From Thermobrachium celere DSM 8682 (GTDB taxonomy: Bacteria > Bacillota > Clostridia > Clostridiales > Caloramatoraceae): a DNA stretch of 51,213 nt. Both the position numbers and the translations under genes were made by a program. The stretch lies in NCBI RefSeq assembly GCF_000430995.1, contig NZ_HF952018.1, positions 646,798 through 698,010 of the forward strand, in the 5' to 3' direction. This document shows, one piece after another, positions 1-8,500 of this stretch. The notes below the pieces were generated by a model, which was not told the DNA's origin, did not search any database, and saw only the letters and a program-made list of their open reading frames with translations. Numbering within the stretch: the first letter of the stretch is position 1; each line of letters starts with the position of its first letter.

Positions 1-449
1 TCTCAATTTGAGATATGTTCAAAATATAATATTTCTTCTTATGGTGTTTTACAGAGTTGGATTAAGAAGTATAATGGTCATAAGGGGATTAAGCTACTCT
101 AAAAAAAGGACAGGGGGAAAAACTATTATGACCAAAAAAACTAACTATTTCTTTTGTAGCAAAAAGTAAGATATAGTTAGATATTGTGTTGAGCATAACC
201 ATAATTATAAAGAAACAGCTAAAAAATAACAATGTATCATATCAACAAGTTCGTAGATGGCTTGAAAAGTATGAAAAAGGTGGAGTTGAAGCCTTACAAG
301 ATAAAAGAGGTAAGAGAAAGTCAATTAATGAAATGTCTGAAATAGAAAAATTAAAAGCAGAAAAGAAGCTATTAGAAGCTCAAAATCGCAGATTACAATT
401 GGAGAATGAATTCTTAAAAAAATTGCGAGAATTAGAAAGGGGATGGTAA
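1..449 (+). pseudogene. IS3-family transposase orfA, frameshifted and interrupted
   Basis: OrfA normally supplies the helix-turn-helix and leucine-zipper part of the OrfAB transposase. Translation starts in frame 1 at base 1 with an HTH-like stretch (SQFEICSKYNISSYGVLQSW) and stops at 100-102. It continues in frame 2 from about 101 (MTKK at 128), with an in-frame TAA at 167-169 and another at 227-229. One extra base near 227-230 moves the reading to frame 3, which then runs open to 449 (NNVSYQQVRRW, then a K/E/L-rich coiled coil ending LRELERGW). So there are at least two frameshifts and one nonsense codon compared with intact clostridial homologues as I remember them. The open piece beginning at GTG 186 is only the C-terminal remnant. 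The 5' end is outside the window. Confidence 0.8.
416..422 (+). other. Probable -1 programmed frameshift site (A7 run)
   Basis: A run of seven A residues lies near the end of orfA. The orfB frame (-1) is open upstream of its ATG at 443 through this run. That is the usual arrangement for -1 frameshifting to the OrfAB fusion in IS3 elements. With orfA decayed, this signal is probably only a relic. Confidence 0.5.
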
Positions 450-1342
450 ATCATAGCGTTAGCTATGAAAACATTTATATTGTAATAAAAATGTTTAATG
501 AGGAAGGTAAAGCTTCCATAAGTGAGCTTTGTGAAATTGCAGGAATACATCGTAGTAGCTATTATAAATGGTTAAAAACGAGAAAGAGTAAAAGAGAAAT
601 TGAAAATGAAAATTTAATTGAATTAATAAAAGAAGCTTATGAAGAACGTGATGGAATACTTGGCTACCGCCAAATAACTATTAAAATTAGAAGAGAACAT
701 AATTTAAAAGTAAATCATAAACGCATTTACAGATTGATGAAATTAATGGGTTTACAGTCAGTATGTCGCAGAAAAAGATATCGTTATATTAAATCTACTC
801 CTGACATTACTGCTGAAAACATACTAAACAGAAACTTTAGAGCACAGAATACGTGTGAGAAATGGCTAACAGATGTTACTGAGCTTAGATATGGTAATGG
901 TAAAAAGGCTTATCTTAGTGCAATATTAGATTTAGGAGACAGAAGTATAGTTTCATATGTTATTGGACACTCAAATAACAATGCACTTGTTTTTGAAACT
1001 TTTGATGTTGCAATCAAATTAAATCCAGGTGCAAAACCTCTAGTTCATAGTGACAGAGGTTTTCAATATACGAGCAAAGCATTCAGAGAAAAGCTAGATA
1101 AGGTTGGAATGAAACAAAGCATGTCGCGAGTTGGTTGCTGTTTAGATAATGCTCCAATGGAAGGTTTTTGGGGTATACTTAAGGCTGAAATGTATTACTT
1201 ACGTAAATTTGAAACATTTGAGGAATTAAAAATAGCTATTAAAGATTATATCGAATATTACAATAACAAAAGATACCAAAGAAGATTAAACTGCATGTCT
1301 CCGTTAGAATATAGAAAATACCTATCCAATATAAATACATAA
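443..1342 (+). CDS. IS3-family transposase OrfB (DDE integrase core)
   Basis: This 299-residue protein is full length for an IS150-subgroup OrfB. It has an N-terminal HTH_21-like region (RSSYYKWLKTR, then GYRQITIKI) and an rve integrase core. The acidic triad can be read directly: D144 (WLTDVTE), D204 (HSDRGFQYTS) and E240 (APMEGFWG), with 35 residues between the last two, as in DD(35)E enzymes. The C-terminal YNNKRYQRRL motif is also present. It starts inside the end of orfA and would normally be made as an OrfAB fusion. The frame is intact, but without a working orfA it may only act together with OrfA from another copy. Confidence 0.93.
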   Translation: MVNHSVSYENIYIVIKMFNEEGKASISELCEIAGIHRSSYYKWLKTRKSKREIENENLIELIKEAYEERDGILGYRQITIKIRREHNLKVNHKRIYRLMKLMGLQSVCRRKRYRYIKSTPDITAENILNRNFRAQNTCEKWLTDVTELRYGNGKKAYLSAILDLGDRSIVSYVIGHSNNNALVFETFDVAIKLNPGAKPLVHSDRGFQYTSKAFREKLDKVGMKQSMSRVGCCLDNAPMEGFWGILKAEMYYLRKFETFEELKIAIKDYIEYYNNKRYQRRLNCMSPLEYRKYLSNINT

Positions 1343-1343
1343 A

Positions 1344-1369
1344 AAGTGTCAATCAAACGATTGACACTT
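1344..1369 (+). terminator. Hairpin after orfB (AGTGTCAATC type)
   Basis: An 11-bp perfect stem (AAGTGTCAATC / GATTGACACTT) with a 4-nt loop lies directly after the orfB stop. The T tract is short (TTT). A near copy occurs at 2125-2156, outside this element. Confidence 0.6.
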
Positions 1370-1440
1370 TGAAGAAGATTTACATTTTTCAACTGTCTAC
1401 TTGACAGGGTGCAGTTAATTTTACTTTTTAAAGATATATA

Positions 1441-1472
1441 TGGGAAATTTCACATTTCACCTGGGTGGCACT
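1441..1472 (+). repeat. 32-bp repeat, copy A (29/32 match)
   Basis: The sequence matches copies B (2286-2317) and C (12267-12298, inverted) at 29 of 32 positions, differing at repeat positions 4, 9 and 21. Its core is CACATTTCAC followed by TGGGTGGCACT. It is in the same orientation as copy B and lies about 30 bp outside the presumed IS3 right end. Confidence 0.85.
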
Positions 1473-1552
1473 TTGGTGGAATATTTTTTTTAGAGAGGTA
1501 ATATATTGTATTGTAGTCCAAAAGAAATAAAAATGGTGTTGGGGGGATTAGG

Positions 1553-1789
1553 ATGTTTTATTGTACAAGCTGCAAAAGAATAGTTAAGGATGGAGGAGTT
1601 TGTGAGTTTTGTGCAAGTCAACAGTTGAAGGAGCTTAAATTAGATACTCCTGTAAATGTAGTTGGAACAAAATTAAAGGGAAGAGTATTAAAGGTTTCAG
1701 ACGATAAGGTTAGGCTATTAATTAGGGATGATTCAAATAATAGATTTATTAAGGAATATAGCTATAAAGAGCTTAAAAAGATATTATAA
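1553..1789 (+). CDS. Small zinc-ribbon protein, function unknown
   Basis: This is a 78-residue protein. Residues 4-20 hold two Cys pairs (CTSC and CEFC), a typical zinc ribbon. Residues about 30-78 form a basic, beta-rich tail (TKLKGRVLKVSDDKVRLLIRDD) that could be a small OB-like or SH3-like barrel; that is a guess. The start is supported by GGGGGGATTAGG before the ATG. It stands alone between the IS3 element and a hairpin-rich gap, flanked by repeat copies A and B. I do not recognise the family. A nucleic-acid-binding or transcription-related role would be inference only. Confidence 0.75.
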   Translation: MFYCTSCKRIVKDGGVCEFCASQQLKELKLDTPVNVVGTKLKGRVLKVSDDKVRLLIRDDSNNRFIKEYSYKELKKIL

Positions 1790-1813
1790 TTTAATTTAAT
1801 ATAGGGATTTTGA

Positions 1814-1894
1814 GTGCCATGAATGGTTGTTTTGTATAAGCATGTGATTTAAATAATACACAGCTTATGCATTTAATAAAACTCTTCATGGCAC
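1814..1894 (+). terminator. Long imperfect hairpin after the zinc-ribbon gene
   Basis: The outer arms GTGCCATGAA (1814-1823) and TTCATGGCAC (1885-1894) pair perfectly. Inner arms ATAAGCATGTG (1836-1846) and CACAGCTTAT (1859-1868) pair with one bulge. CCTTTTATG follows. It is probably the terminator of the zinc-ribbon gene, although 81 nt is long for one. Confidence 0.55.
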
Positions 1895-2124
1895 CTTTTA
1901 TGTTTATTCCAATAAAAATTAAATACTGTCTAAAAAAATTAACAGACTGAGTACGAATTTTGGTAAAGCTGAAATTAATAACTTTGATATATTTTAAGGT
2001 AAATGTCTTGTTTATTAAAGTTTTGTGTATGTAGTATTATTCTCTCTATATAAAATATATGAAAAAGTAAAACAACAAATATTAGAGGAAAATTAAATGT
2101 GACCTTTAGGTTTATGGAATATAT

Positions 2125-2156
2125 AAAAAGTGTCAATCGGATGATTGACACTTTTT
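2125..2156. repeat. Second copy of the AGTGTCAATC hairpin
   Basis: AAAAAGTGTCAATC (2125-2138) pairs with GATTGACACTTTTT (2143-2156) around a GGAT loop. The stem is nearly identical to the hairpin at 1344-1369 inside the IS3 element, and the bases just before it (AATATATAAA) resemble those before that hairpin. It could act as a terminator in either direction, or be a remnant of another element copy. Confidence 0.6.
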
Positions 2157-2200
2157 GAGGGATTTGAATTATACAAATATTTGTTTGATAGCTTGGATTA

Positions 2201-2249
2201 AACTTATTTTTTGTGTTGGGGTTATCAAGACTTTAAACAAAAATAAGTT
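2201..2249. repeat. Inverted repeat in the non-coding gap
   Basis: AACTTATTTTT (2201-2211) and AAAAATAAGTT (2239-2249) are 11-bp perfect complements separated by 27 nt. No gene is adjacent, and the function is unknown. Confidence 0.45.
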
Positions 2250-2285
2250 GATGGTAGAAAATTATTAATTTAATTGGAACAAAAA

Positions 2286-2317
2286 TGGAAAATGTCACAT
2301 TTCACTTGGGTGGCACT
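2286..2317 (+). repeat. 32-bp repeat, copy B (left arm of perfect inverted pair)
   Basis: It is identical at 32/32 positions to the reverse complement of 12267-12298, and the match ends abruptly at both sides. It begins TGGAAAATGTCACATTTCAC and ends TTGGGTGGCACT. It overlaps the stop codon of the minus-strand deacetylase gene (stop 2316-2318). Confidence 0.95.
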
Positions 2318-3284
2318 ATGGGAGGGCAGTTAGGGGTTTGAATTCGTAGCCCATCTCTTGAAGTTTATCAATTATTGTTGGGAGAGCTTCTGTATTGCTC
2401 TTTGATACTGCATGTAGCAGCATTATTTCACCATTATGGCATCTATCTAGAACTCTTTGTATTGTTGTTTCAACTGGAGGTTGCTCATTAACAAGCCAAT
2501 CCTTATGTGCAAAGCTCCAAAAGATTGTCTTATATCCTAGCTTTTGTGTATAGTATAGTGATAGTTCACTGTATTTTCCCATTGGTGGTCTGAAAAATTT
2601 TGGCATATCCTGTCCTGTTACTTCTTTAAAGGCAATCTCAGTATCTTCAAATTCTTTTTTGAATTTCTCAAAGTCCAAAGCTTTCTGTGGCATAGATGGA
2701 TGTGTTGAGCTGTGATTTGCTACTATATGCCCTTCTTCTACCATTCTTTTTATTAACTCCTTGTTTTGTAGTATATACGGCCTTGTTACAAAGAATGCTG
2801 CTTTTACGTTTTTCTCCTTTAGAATATCAAGTATCTTACTAGTATATCCATTTTCATATCCCTCATCAAATGTTAAATATATTTCCTTTTTAGATGTGTC
2901 TCCTAAATAATAGGCATCATATTTTTTAAATAGTTCAACTATCTCCTTTGGCATGTATTGTGGTTTATGATCCTTTATAGGTGGAGGGCCGAAGTCAATT
3001 TCCTTGTTACTTAAGTTTGGTGCATTTACATTTATGTCATCTTTGGTTTGTTCGTTTGATGGTTCTTCATTATCTGTTACTGTTTCTTTGGTTTCATCTG
3101 TGCTTTGATTATCTTCTTTAGGCGTGTTTTCATTATCCTTTGGTTTATTATCTGTCTGGTTCTGATTATTTATATTTTCATTTGATGTTGTATTATTGGG
3201 TAGGTTGTTGTTAATTGACTGTCTATGAATACATGATGAAAAGATCAGCAGTAATACTAATATTACTGGAAGTATTTTCTTCAT
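2316..3284 (-). CDS. pdaA: PdaA-like polysaccharide deacetylase lipoprotein
   Basis: This is a predicted peptidoglycan N-acetylmuramic acid deacetylase of the NodB/CE4 family, PdaA branch. In sporulating Firmicutes PdaA starts muramic delta-lactam formation in spore cortex. Residues 1-18 form a lipoprotein signal ending FSSC. Residues about 23-95 are a disordered N/T/E/D-rich linker. The NodB domain runs from about 118, with motif 1 TFDEGYENG (D140), motif 2 HSSTHP (metal-binding His pair), motif 3 RPPMGKYS and a late LLHAVS. The TFDEGYEN form is typical of PdaA. The start overlaps the upstream stop by 4 bp (ATGA). The stop lies in 32-bp repeat copy B, so the last residues may have been reset by that repeat. 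Confidence 0.88.
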   Translation of the reverse strand: MKKILPVILVLLLIFSSCIHRQSINNNLPNNTTSNENINNQNQTDNKPKDNENTPKEDNQSTDETKETVTDNEEPSNEQTKDDINVNAPNLSNKEIDFGPPPIKDHKPQYMPKEIVELFKKYDAYYLGDTSKKEIYLTFDEGYENGYTSKILDILKEKNVKAAFFVTRPYILQNKELIKRMVEEGHIVANHSSTHPSMPQKALDFEKFKKEFEDTEIAFKEVTGQDMPKFFRPPMGKYSELSLYYTQKLGYKTIFWSFAHKDWLVNEQPPVETTIQRVLDRCHNGEIMLLHAVSKSNTEALPTIIDKLQEMGYEFKPLTALP

Positions 3285-4339
3285 TCTGTTGCCTCCTTTA
3301 ATATGTTACTAAGTATATTTTGTGCAAATTTCTGTGCTTTATCTTCAATGTTTTCAACTTTTTTAATTTCACCCATATCATTTGCTATTTCCATTATAGC
3401 AAAATAGGGAGGCAGTATAAAACCTTTGTTTACATTTAGTGCACCGATAAGCTGTTTTGCAACAGAATCACTTCCAGAATTTCCAGACACAATAACAGAA
3501 AAGAGCATTTTATCGTAAAATGGATTTCTTCTATATAGGGCAGTTATTCTATTTATTAATGCACTTAAATTTGCAGAAATTGCATCATTATAGTTTGGAC
3601 AAATAAATACAACAGCATCAGCATCTTCAATGGCAGGAAATATTTCTTTAACAATTAATCCTCCATAAAAACAACTTTTTTGTTTTGAAAAGTATATGCA
3701 AGTTTTAAATGGACATCCAATGCAATCCTGTATTGTACCATTTTCTACGTGGTGTTCTGATATAGATAGTTTACTTAGGTGTTTTTTAATCATATACCAC
3801 AATGTTAGGGTGTTTGATGTATCTCTATGGCTGGCATGCAGTACAGAAACTTTTGGTTTATCTTTTTTTATCATTTTAAAGTTGAAAAATCTATCAGATA
3901 GTCTACCACATAATGTATAACATATTTCTTCAAGGGGCATATCAAGGGTTTTCTGCCATGTTTTGAAGTTTAAAAATCCTTCAATTGCTTCAACAACAGG
4001 GTGGCCTAAAAAGGTACATCCTAAACTGTTGCATATAAATATAATTTGTTGAGAAAAGCTCTTTGTGTATAGTTGAGAAGAGCTTCTAATCAATATGCAT
4101 GCAATAGATCCCATTAATGCATCTTTTCCTTGTAAATAGATTTTATTTAGTACTTCAAGTATATATGGACAAACCCCAATGTTATTTAGTTCAACAGCAA
4201 ATACTATTTTTTTGTTCTGAAGATTTTTATGCCTTTGAGGGTTGTATTCCTCAAAGGCATTATCCTTCATAAAGGATTTTATCATGTTGTTTAATATTTC
4301 AGATTTATTCAATGAGGAGATAAGTATTGTATCACACAT
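3281..4339 (-). CDS. Flavodoxin-fold (NADPH-dependent FMN reductase-like) protein
   Basis: This 352-residue protein has a C-terminal half (about 165-335) resembling iron-sulfur flavoproteins and NADPH-dependent FMN reductases. It has a phosphate-binding-loop start (VLHASHRDTSNT), a Cys-rich segment (CIGCPFKTC, then KQKSCFYGG) and PNYNDAISANLSALINR where the family has its flavin-contact motif. The N-terminal half (about 45-130) also reads like part of such a domain (GCTFLGHPVVEA), so the gene may be an internal duplication. The Cys set could bind a cluster, but spacing differs from the compact Isf motif. It overlaps the upstream gene by 8 bp and the downstream gene by 4 bp, so the three are co-translated. 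Substrate unknown. Confidence 0.7.
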   Translation of the reverse strand: MCDTILISSLNKSEILNNMIKSFMKDNAFEEYNPQRHKNLQNKKIVFAVELNNIGVCPYILEVLNKIYLQGKDALMGSIACILIRSSSQLYTKSFSQQIIFICNSLGCTFLGHPVVEAIEGFLNFKTWQKTLDMPLEEICYTLCGRLSDRFFNFKMIKKDKPKVSVLHASHRDTSNTLTLWYMIKKHLSKLSISEHHVENGTIQDCIGCPFKTCIYFSKQKSCFYGGLIVKEIFPAIEDADAVVFICPNYNDAISANLSALINRITALYRRNPFYDKMLFSVIVSGNSGSDSVAKQLIGALNVNKGFILPPYFAIMEIANDMGEIKKVENIEDKAQKFAQNILSNILKEATE

Positions 4340-5534
4340 TAAATTCTACCAGCCTTTCATAGCTATTTTTAATTCTTTCAAATAGCTTGCTATCTAAATC
4401 TCTATAGCTTTCAATTTGCACTCCGTTCTTAGTTATTCTATTTTTTATTCCTAAGAAGGTTCCACCTAAAGAAACGGTACTATAATGCCATTCACCCTTA
4501 AGGCATGCATGTATTGAAAGGGCTCCAGATGAAAGGGCAGGAGCTATATATGGTTTAAATCCAGTTTTCCTAACTTCAATATTTGCATTCTTAGTTTGTT
4601 CAGTTAAATTTAAAGAGAGTTCATGGTTATATTTTTTTATGCTATCTGCTATAACAAGCTCACTGCCGTGGGGTCCAAAGGCCCTTCCTTCATCACCAAA
4701 ATATTCAATACCTAATTTTTCTGCAAAGTATTTAGCCCTTGCATACATAACACCAAGTCCAAAACCTTTTATATTGTCAGCTGGAAAAGTATATTCTTTA
4801 TTAAGTTCAACGAGAGCTTTTTTACATAGGTGGTCAACAGGGTCAGATACAATAAAGAAATATCCATTATAGTTCACTTTTTTTGCAGCTTCAACATACC
4901 TTTCTATTATTTCAGCATTTCCTTTATATTGAACAATCCTTACATCAATATCTTTTATTGATATGTCTGGAACTTGTCTTGTTATGCAGAATATAAATAC
5001 GTCACAGTCAAATACTTCTTCGTATCCTATTGGTTTTACTTTAGGTAATTCAATATTATTAGGGTAGTTTATTTGGTTTAATTCGTATTCCCATCTTTTT
5101 ACTTTATTTTCATCAAGATCAAAAATTCCAATTTCAGATATAATGTCATATCCTAAAAGTTTAAGTCCAATTGCAAGAGTTCCACCAACATCGCCAAGTC
5201 CAGCAATATTAACTTTGTATTTGTTTTTTATAGGACTTTGTTTGTACATATATTGCCAATCTGAAAATGTAGTGTTTATTGAAGATAGTTTTTCTTCATT
5301 AATTAATTTTCCTAAAAAACTTGAGTCTTCTTTGTATAAAATGTAATTTATGTCTTCATCATCATTTATTTGTGTAATTGAGTTTATTATCTGTTTAAAT
5401 TTTGTTTTATGTTTATCGCCTTTTTTAAGGAGATAAACGTGTTCAGCATTATATAATTCTTCTTTTGATGCAGTCTCAAAGTTAAAGCTATGATTAGATA
5501 TGAAAATGTCCCCGTTATATTTATATATATTCAT
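4332..5534 (-). CDS. Lactate/malate dehydrogenase-superfamily protein, divergent
   Basis: This is a 400-residue protein. Residues 1-105 form an N-terminal extension without a recognised domain. A Rossmann NAD-binding motif follows (VNIAGLGDVGGTLAIGLKLL, first Gly at 112), then an acidic strand end (IGIFDLDENK). Further features match the LDH/MDH family: DCDVFIFCITRQVP after strand 4, VSDPVDHLCKKAL in place of the usual NPVD segment, GLGVMYARAKYFAEKLGI, and GPHGSELVIADSI where LDH/MDH carry the catalytic His. The key His is therefore kept, but the substrate-recognition residues look different. It sits 10 bp after the giant fusion gene. The reaction is unknown; I infer an NAD(P)-dependent 2-hydroxyacid-type oxidoreductase. 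Confidence 0.7.
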   Translation of the reverse strand: MNIYKYNGDIFISNHSFNFETASKEELYNAEHVYLLKKGDKHKTKFKQIINSITQINDDEDINYILYKEDSSFLGKLINEEKLSSINTTFSDWQYMYKQSPIKNKYKVNIAGLGDVGGTLAIGLKLLGYDIISEIGIFDLDENKVKRWEYELNQINYPNNIELPKVKPIGYEEVFDCDVFIFCITRQVPDISIKDIDVRIVQYKGNAEIIERYVEAAKKVNYNGYFFIVSDPVDHLCKKALVELNKEYTFPADNIKGFGLGVMYARAKYFAEKLGIEYFGDEGRAFGPHGSELVIADSIKKYNHELSLNLTEQTKNANIEVRKTGFKPYIAPALSSGALSIHACLKGEWHYSTVSLGGTFLGIKNRITKNGVQIESYRDLDSKLFERIKNSYERLVEFNV

Positions 5535-5544
5535 TATATTCCTC

Positions 5545-8500
5545 CTACTTTAGTATTGGTTCTAGTTTTTCAAGTTGCTCAAGGTCATTTTTAAGATATA
5601 CAGAAGGGGAAAGTGTTAGGTCATAGTACATAAACTTTCCATGGTCTGGATATCTAGGATAAACTAATGCATCTCCAATGTTTTGTAGCGTTAAGCTTCT
5701 TTCATTTATTGTTTCATACTCAGATTCTATTGCTTCAAGAAGCAGTTTAGCATTTTGTATACATACCTTTGATAGGTTATATATATCCTTTGTTGAAGCA
5801 CCTTTTAAGAAGGTTGGAACGGCGTAGGGAAGAATTAAATTAACTGAAGGTATTAAATTTCTTTGAGGATTTTTTCCTCTAAAGAGTGTATCCCCGCCAA
5901 TAAAGGGGTAGAGGGCATCTTCATAAAACCATGCTCTAAGCTTTGGGATAAAGTATGCACTGTCCACCTCTCTATTTTGTATGTCCATTATTTCTTTACC
6001 TTGGCCAGATAATATTCCCACTATAATTTTATGAACGTTTACCTTTTCATTTTTTAGTATAGGATCAATTGCCTTTATTCTATATCCCTTATGAAGTATG
6101 TCGTCTACTAATATTATTGGCCTATCAAAGCAGGCTATAGTTTTAACTTGAAGTTCAAGGCTTAAATAGTTTGGATATGGACCAATTTTAAATGTTTTAA
6201 GGTTAGGGTTAAAAAGCTTTTCGGTATGTAGAGCCTTTGTAACAGTATTTGGAATTATATTTCTTTTCAATATATTTCCATAGGGTACACACATCAATGG
6301 CCCCAATGTTCTAGGTGTAAGCTGTGTGGTTGGAACTCCATTTTCATTGCAAATCTTTTGAACAAGCTTTTTATATATTACGTCCCTTTCAAAGATCAAA
6401 ACTAGATGCCCAGGATACAGCTTTGTAAGTGCGTCCTTTAGGTTTTCGCGTGTTTTATTAATTGCAAGTTTAACACTCTTTGTATTTCTGTAGGGCTCCT
6501 TTATTATTGTTTCAATATCAAGAAGTAGTGTAATTGGGTAGTTCATATTAACTGCATAGCATTTTGTAAGTATATCTTCAGATTTAACTTGAATAAATCC
6601 ATTTGAGAGCAATAGCTTTTCTATATTGAAGTTTTCTCTTATGTCTATAGTGTTTTTGTATATAGCATAGTCGTAGTCCTTCTTTATGCAGAAGGATAGG
6701 GTTTCGGTTAAAATAAGTTGAGGAAGTGCATCAATTGTAGAATTTTTATCTACATAAATTCCATCAATGCATATAATTCTACCTACAGCATTTTCTCTTA
6801 GAAAGTTTGAAATCATAGTATCGTTTAGTTCAATATAAAAGGAGTTTGAACGTAACCAATGGAATGTACTAAATCCTATAATATTATCGTTTGTCTTATC
6901 AATTGCTATAAGTATTCTTGCTGATGGCTTTGAAAACAGCTTCATTATTTTTTCTTTAACTACATAGAAATTGAGTTTAAGTAATTTTGATAGTTTTTCA
7001 ACAACAGCTTCTTTGTATTCCTCAATAACTTCAAAGTCAATAGGAGAGGTTGTAAGTACAGATTTATATTGAGGTTCTCTTCTGTAAAATCCATTTTCAT
7101 ATATATATTTTTGAACAAGTGGATCCACTAAATTGGATATATCTCTATTTTCATCTATACTTTCTCTTATTTGGGTTGAACTTATATCTTCATACTGTGG
7201 AGGAAGGTTTAATTTAATTATTTTTCCTTCTATATTATTTAAAGCCTCTTCAAATTTTTCTTGGCTATATTCATTTATACTTCTTCTTTCAAATATTATG
7301 TGATTTAAGGTATGAATAGAGTCAGCTGTTTTTTCCTTTTTATAGGCAGATGCATTAATTATAACGTCGCTTCCAACAACTATATAAACTTCATATTTTG
7401 AGAAGATGTCCTTAAGTTTTCTAATATCCTTAGGGTTTGAAATGTTTATAGGTTGTGTTTCTGGGAATATATATACGTTTCTTTCATCAGCTACAGAAAG
7501 GCTAGCAATGGTTCTTCTTATATAATTTGGCAAAGCCTTCTTAGACCAAGAAAATTCATCTATTGCAAGATATACTTCAAATCCTAAATCCCTTATCGCT
7601 CTTGCAATTTCCTTATGGCCTAAAGAGAATGGGTCAAAGGTTCCAGGCATGAATGCAATTTTATTTGGTATATCAAGTTTTATTTTTGAAATAGTGTTTT
7701 GTTCTGCTATAAATCTATAAATATGGTTTAGGGCAGCCGAATTTACAAGAAATAATAGTTCGTCCTCTTCAAATTGTCCAACTATTGTTAAAAACTTTTT
7801 TGCTATCAAATTAAATATTTCTGTTTTATCCTCTAGAGAAAGTTCCTTTGATCCAAATACAAATCTGCCTAAGCAGTTTAATGCAAACTGCCTTATCTGG
7901 TTGTTGTAGTTTATAAGTCCACTTAAAATTATTGAAATAAGCTTGTTTATTATCTTTTTATATTCTTCTTCCTTTTGAACCCCTGTTTTGTAAATGTTAA
8001 TGTTTGAAAGGGCAACAGAGGAAGTTTTAAGTATTAATGATGATATTCTTGGGTTTGATGTTTTAATTTTTTCATATGAGTCATCTAAAAATTCATTAAG
8101 TTCAACGGTAGGTAGATATAGTATTATTCTTCCAAGGTAGTTTGGAATATATTTTGTAAACCTATATCCTTCCATTTCAAGGGCGCGAACAAGTTCGACT
8201 GCTATTTCATTTCTTTGATCCATTGGAAGATACTTTATTATGTTTAGAATTGATTCGCCAGCTTTATTTCTAACAGCCTCTACTGCACTAACCTTTAAAA
8301 GATTACAGAAGTGTAGAGCTGTTTGAAGCCCTCTCTCCTTTATGTTTTTTAATGCATAGTCAAGAAGTATGTCTATTTGTATCTTTTTAGTTATCCAACT
8401 TGTTGCTGTTTTAAGGTTGCTAAGGAATATATCTGTAATGTTATCTAGGTTATTAAGGTAATATCTTAGATAGTCGTTTATTACCATTTTGTCTAGGTTG

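Larger units (their letters stand above)
1..1413 (+). mobile_element. IS3-family (IS150-like) insertion sequence, left end outside window
   Basis: The segment holds a degraded orfA, an intact DDE orfB in the -1 frame, and a hairpin just after orfB. A probable right end follows at about 1388-1413, finishing ...GACAGGGTGCA. IS3 elements typically end in CA and have this two-frame layout. The left terminal repeat lies before base 1, so the right boundary is inferred from the CA end and not from a matched inverted repeat. Because orfA carries frameshifts and a stop, the copy is probably not autonomous. Confidence 0.8.
1895..2285. other. Non-coding stretch with hairpins
   Basis: I see no credible gene here. 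The region holds a hairpin related to the one at the IS3 end (2125-2156) and a second inverted repeat at 2201-2249, and leads into 32-bp repeat copy B. It looks like a graveyard of mobile-element ends rather than a regulatory region, which is inference. Confidence 0.6.
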
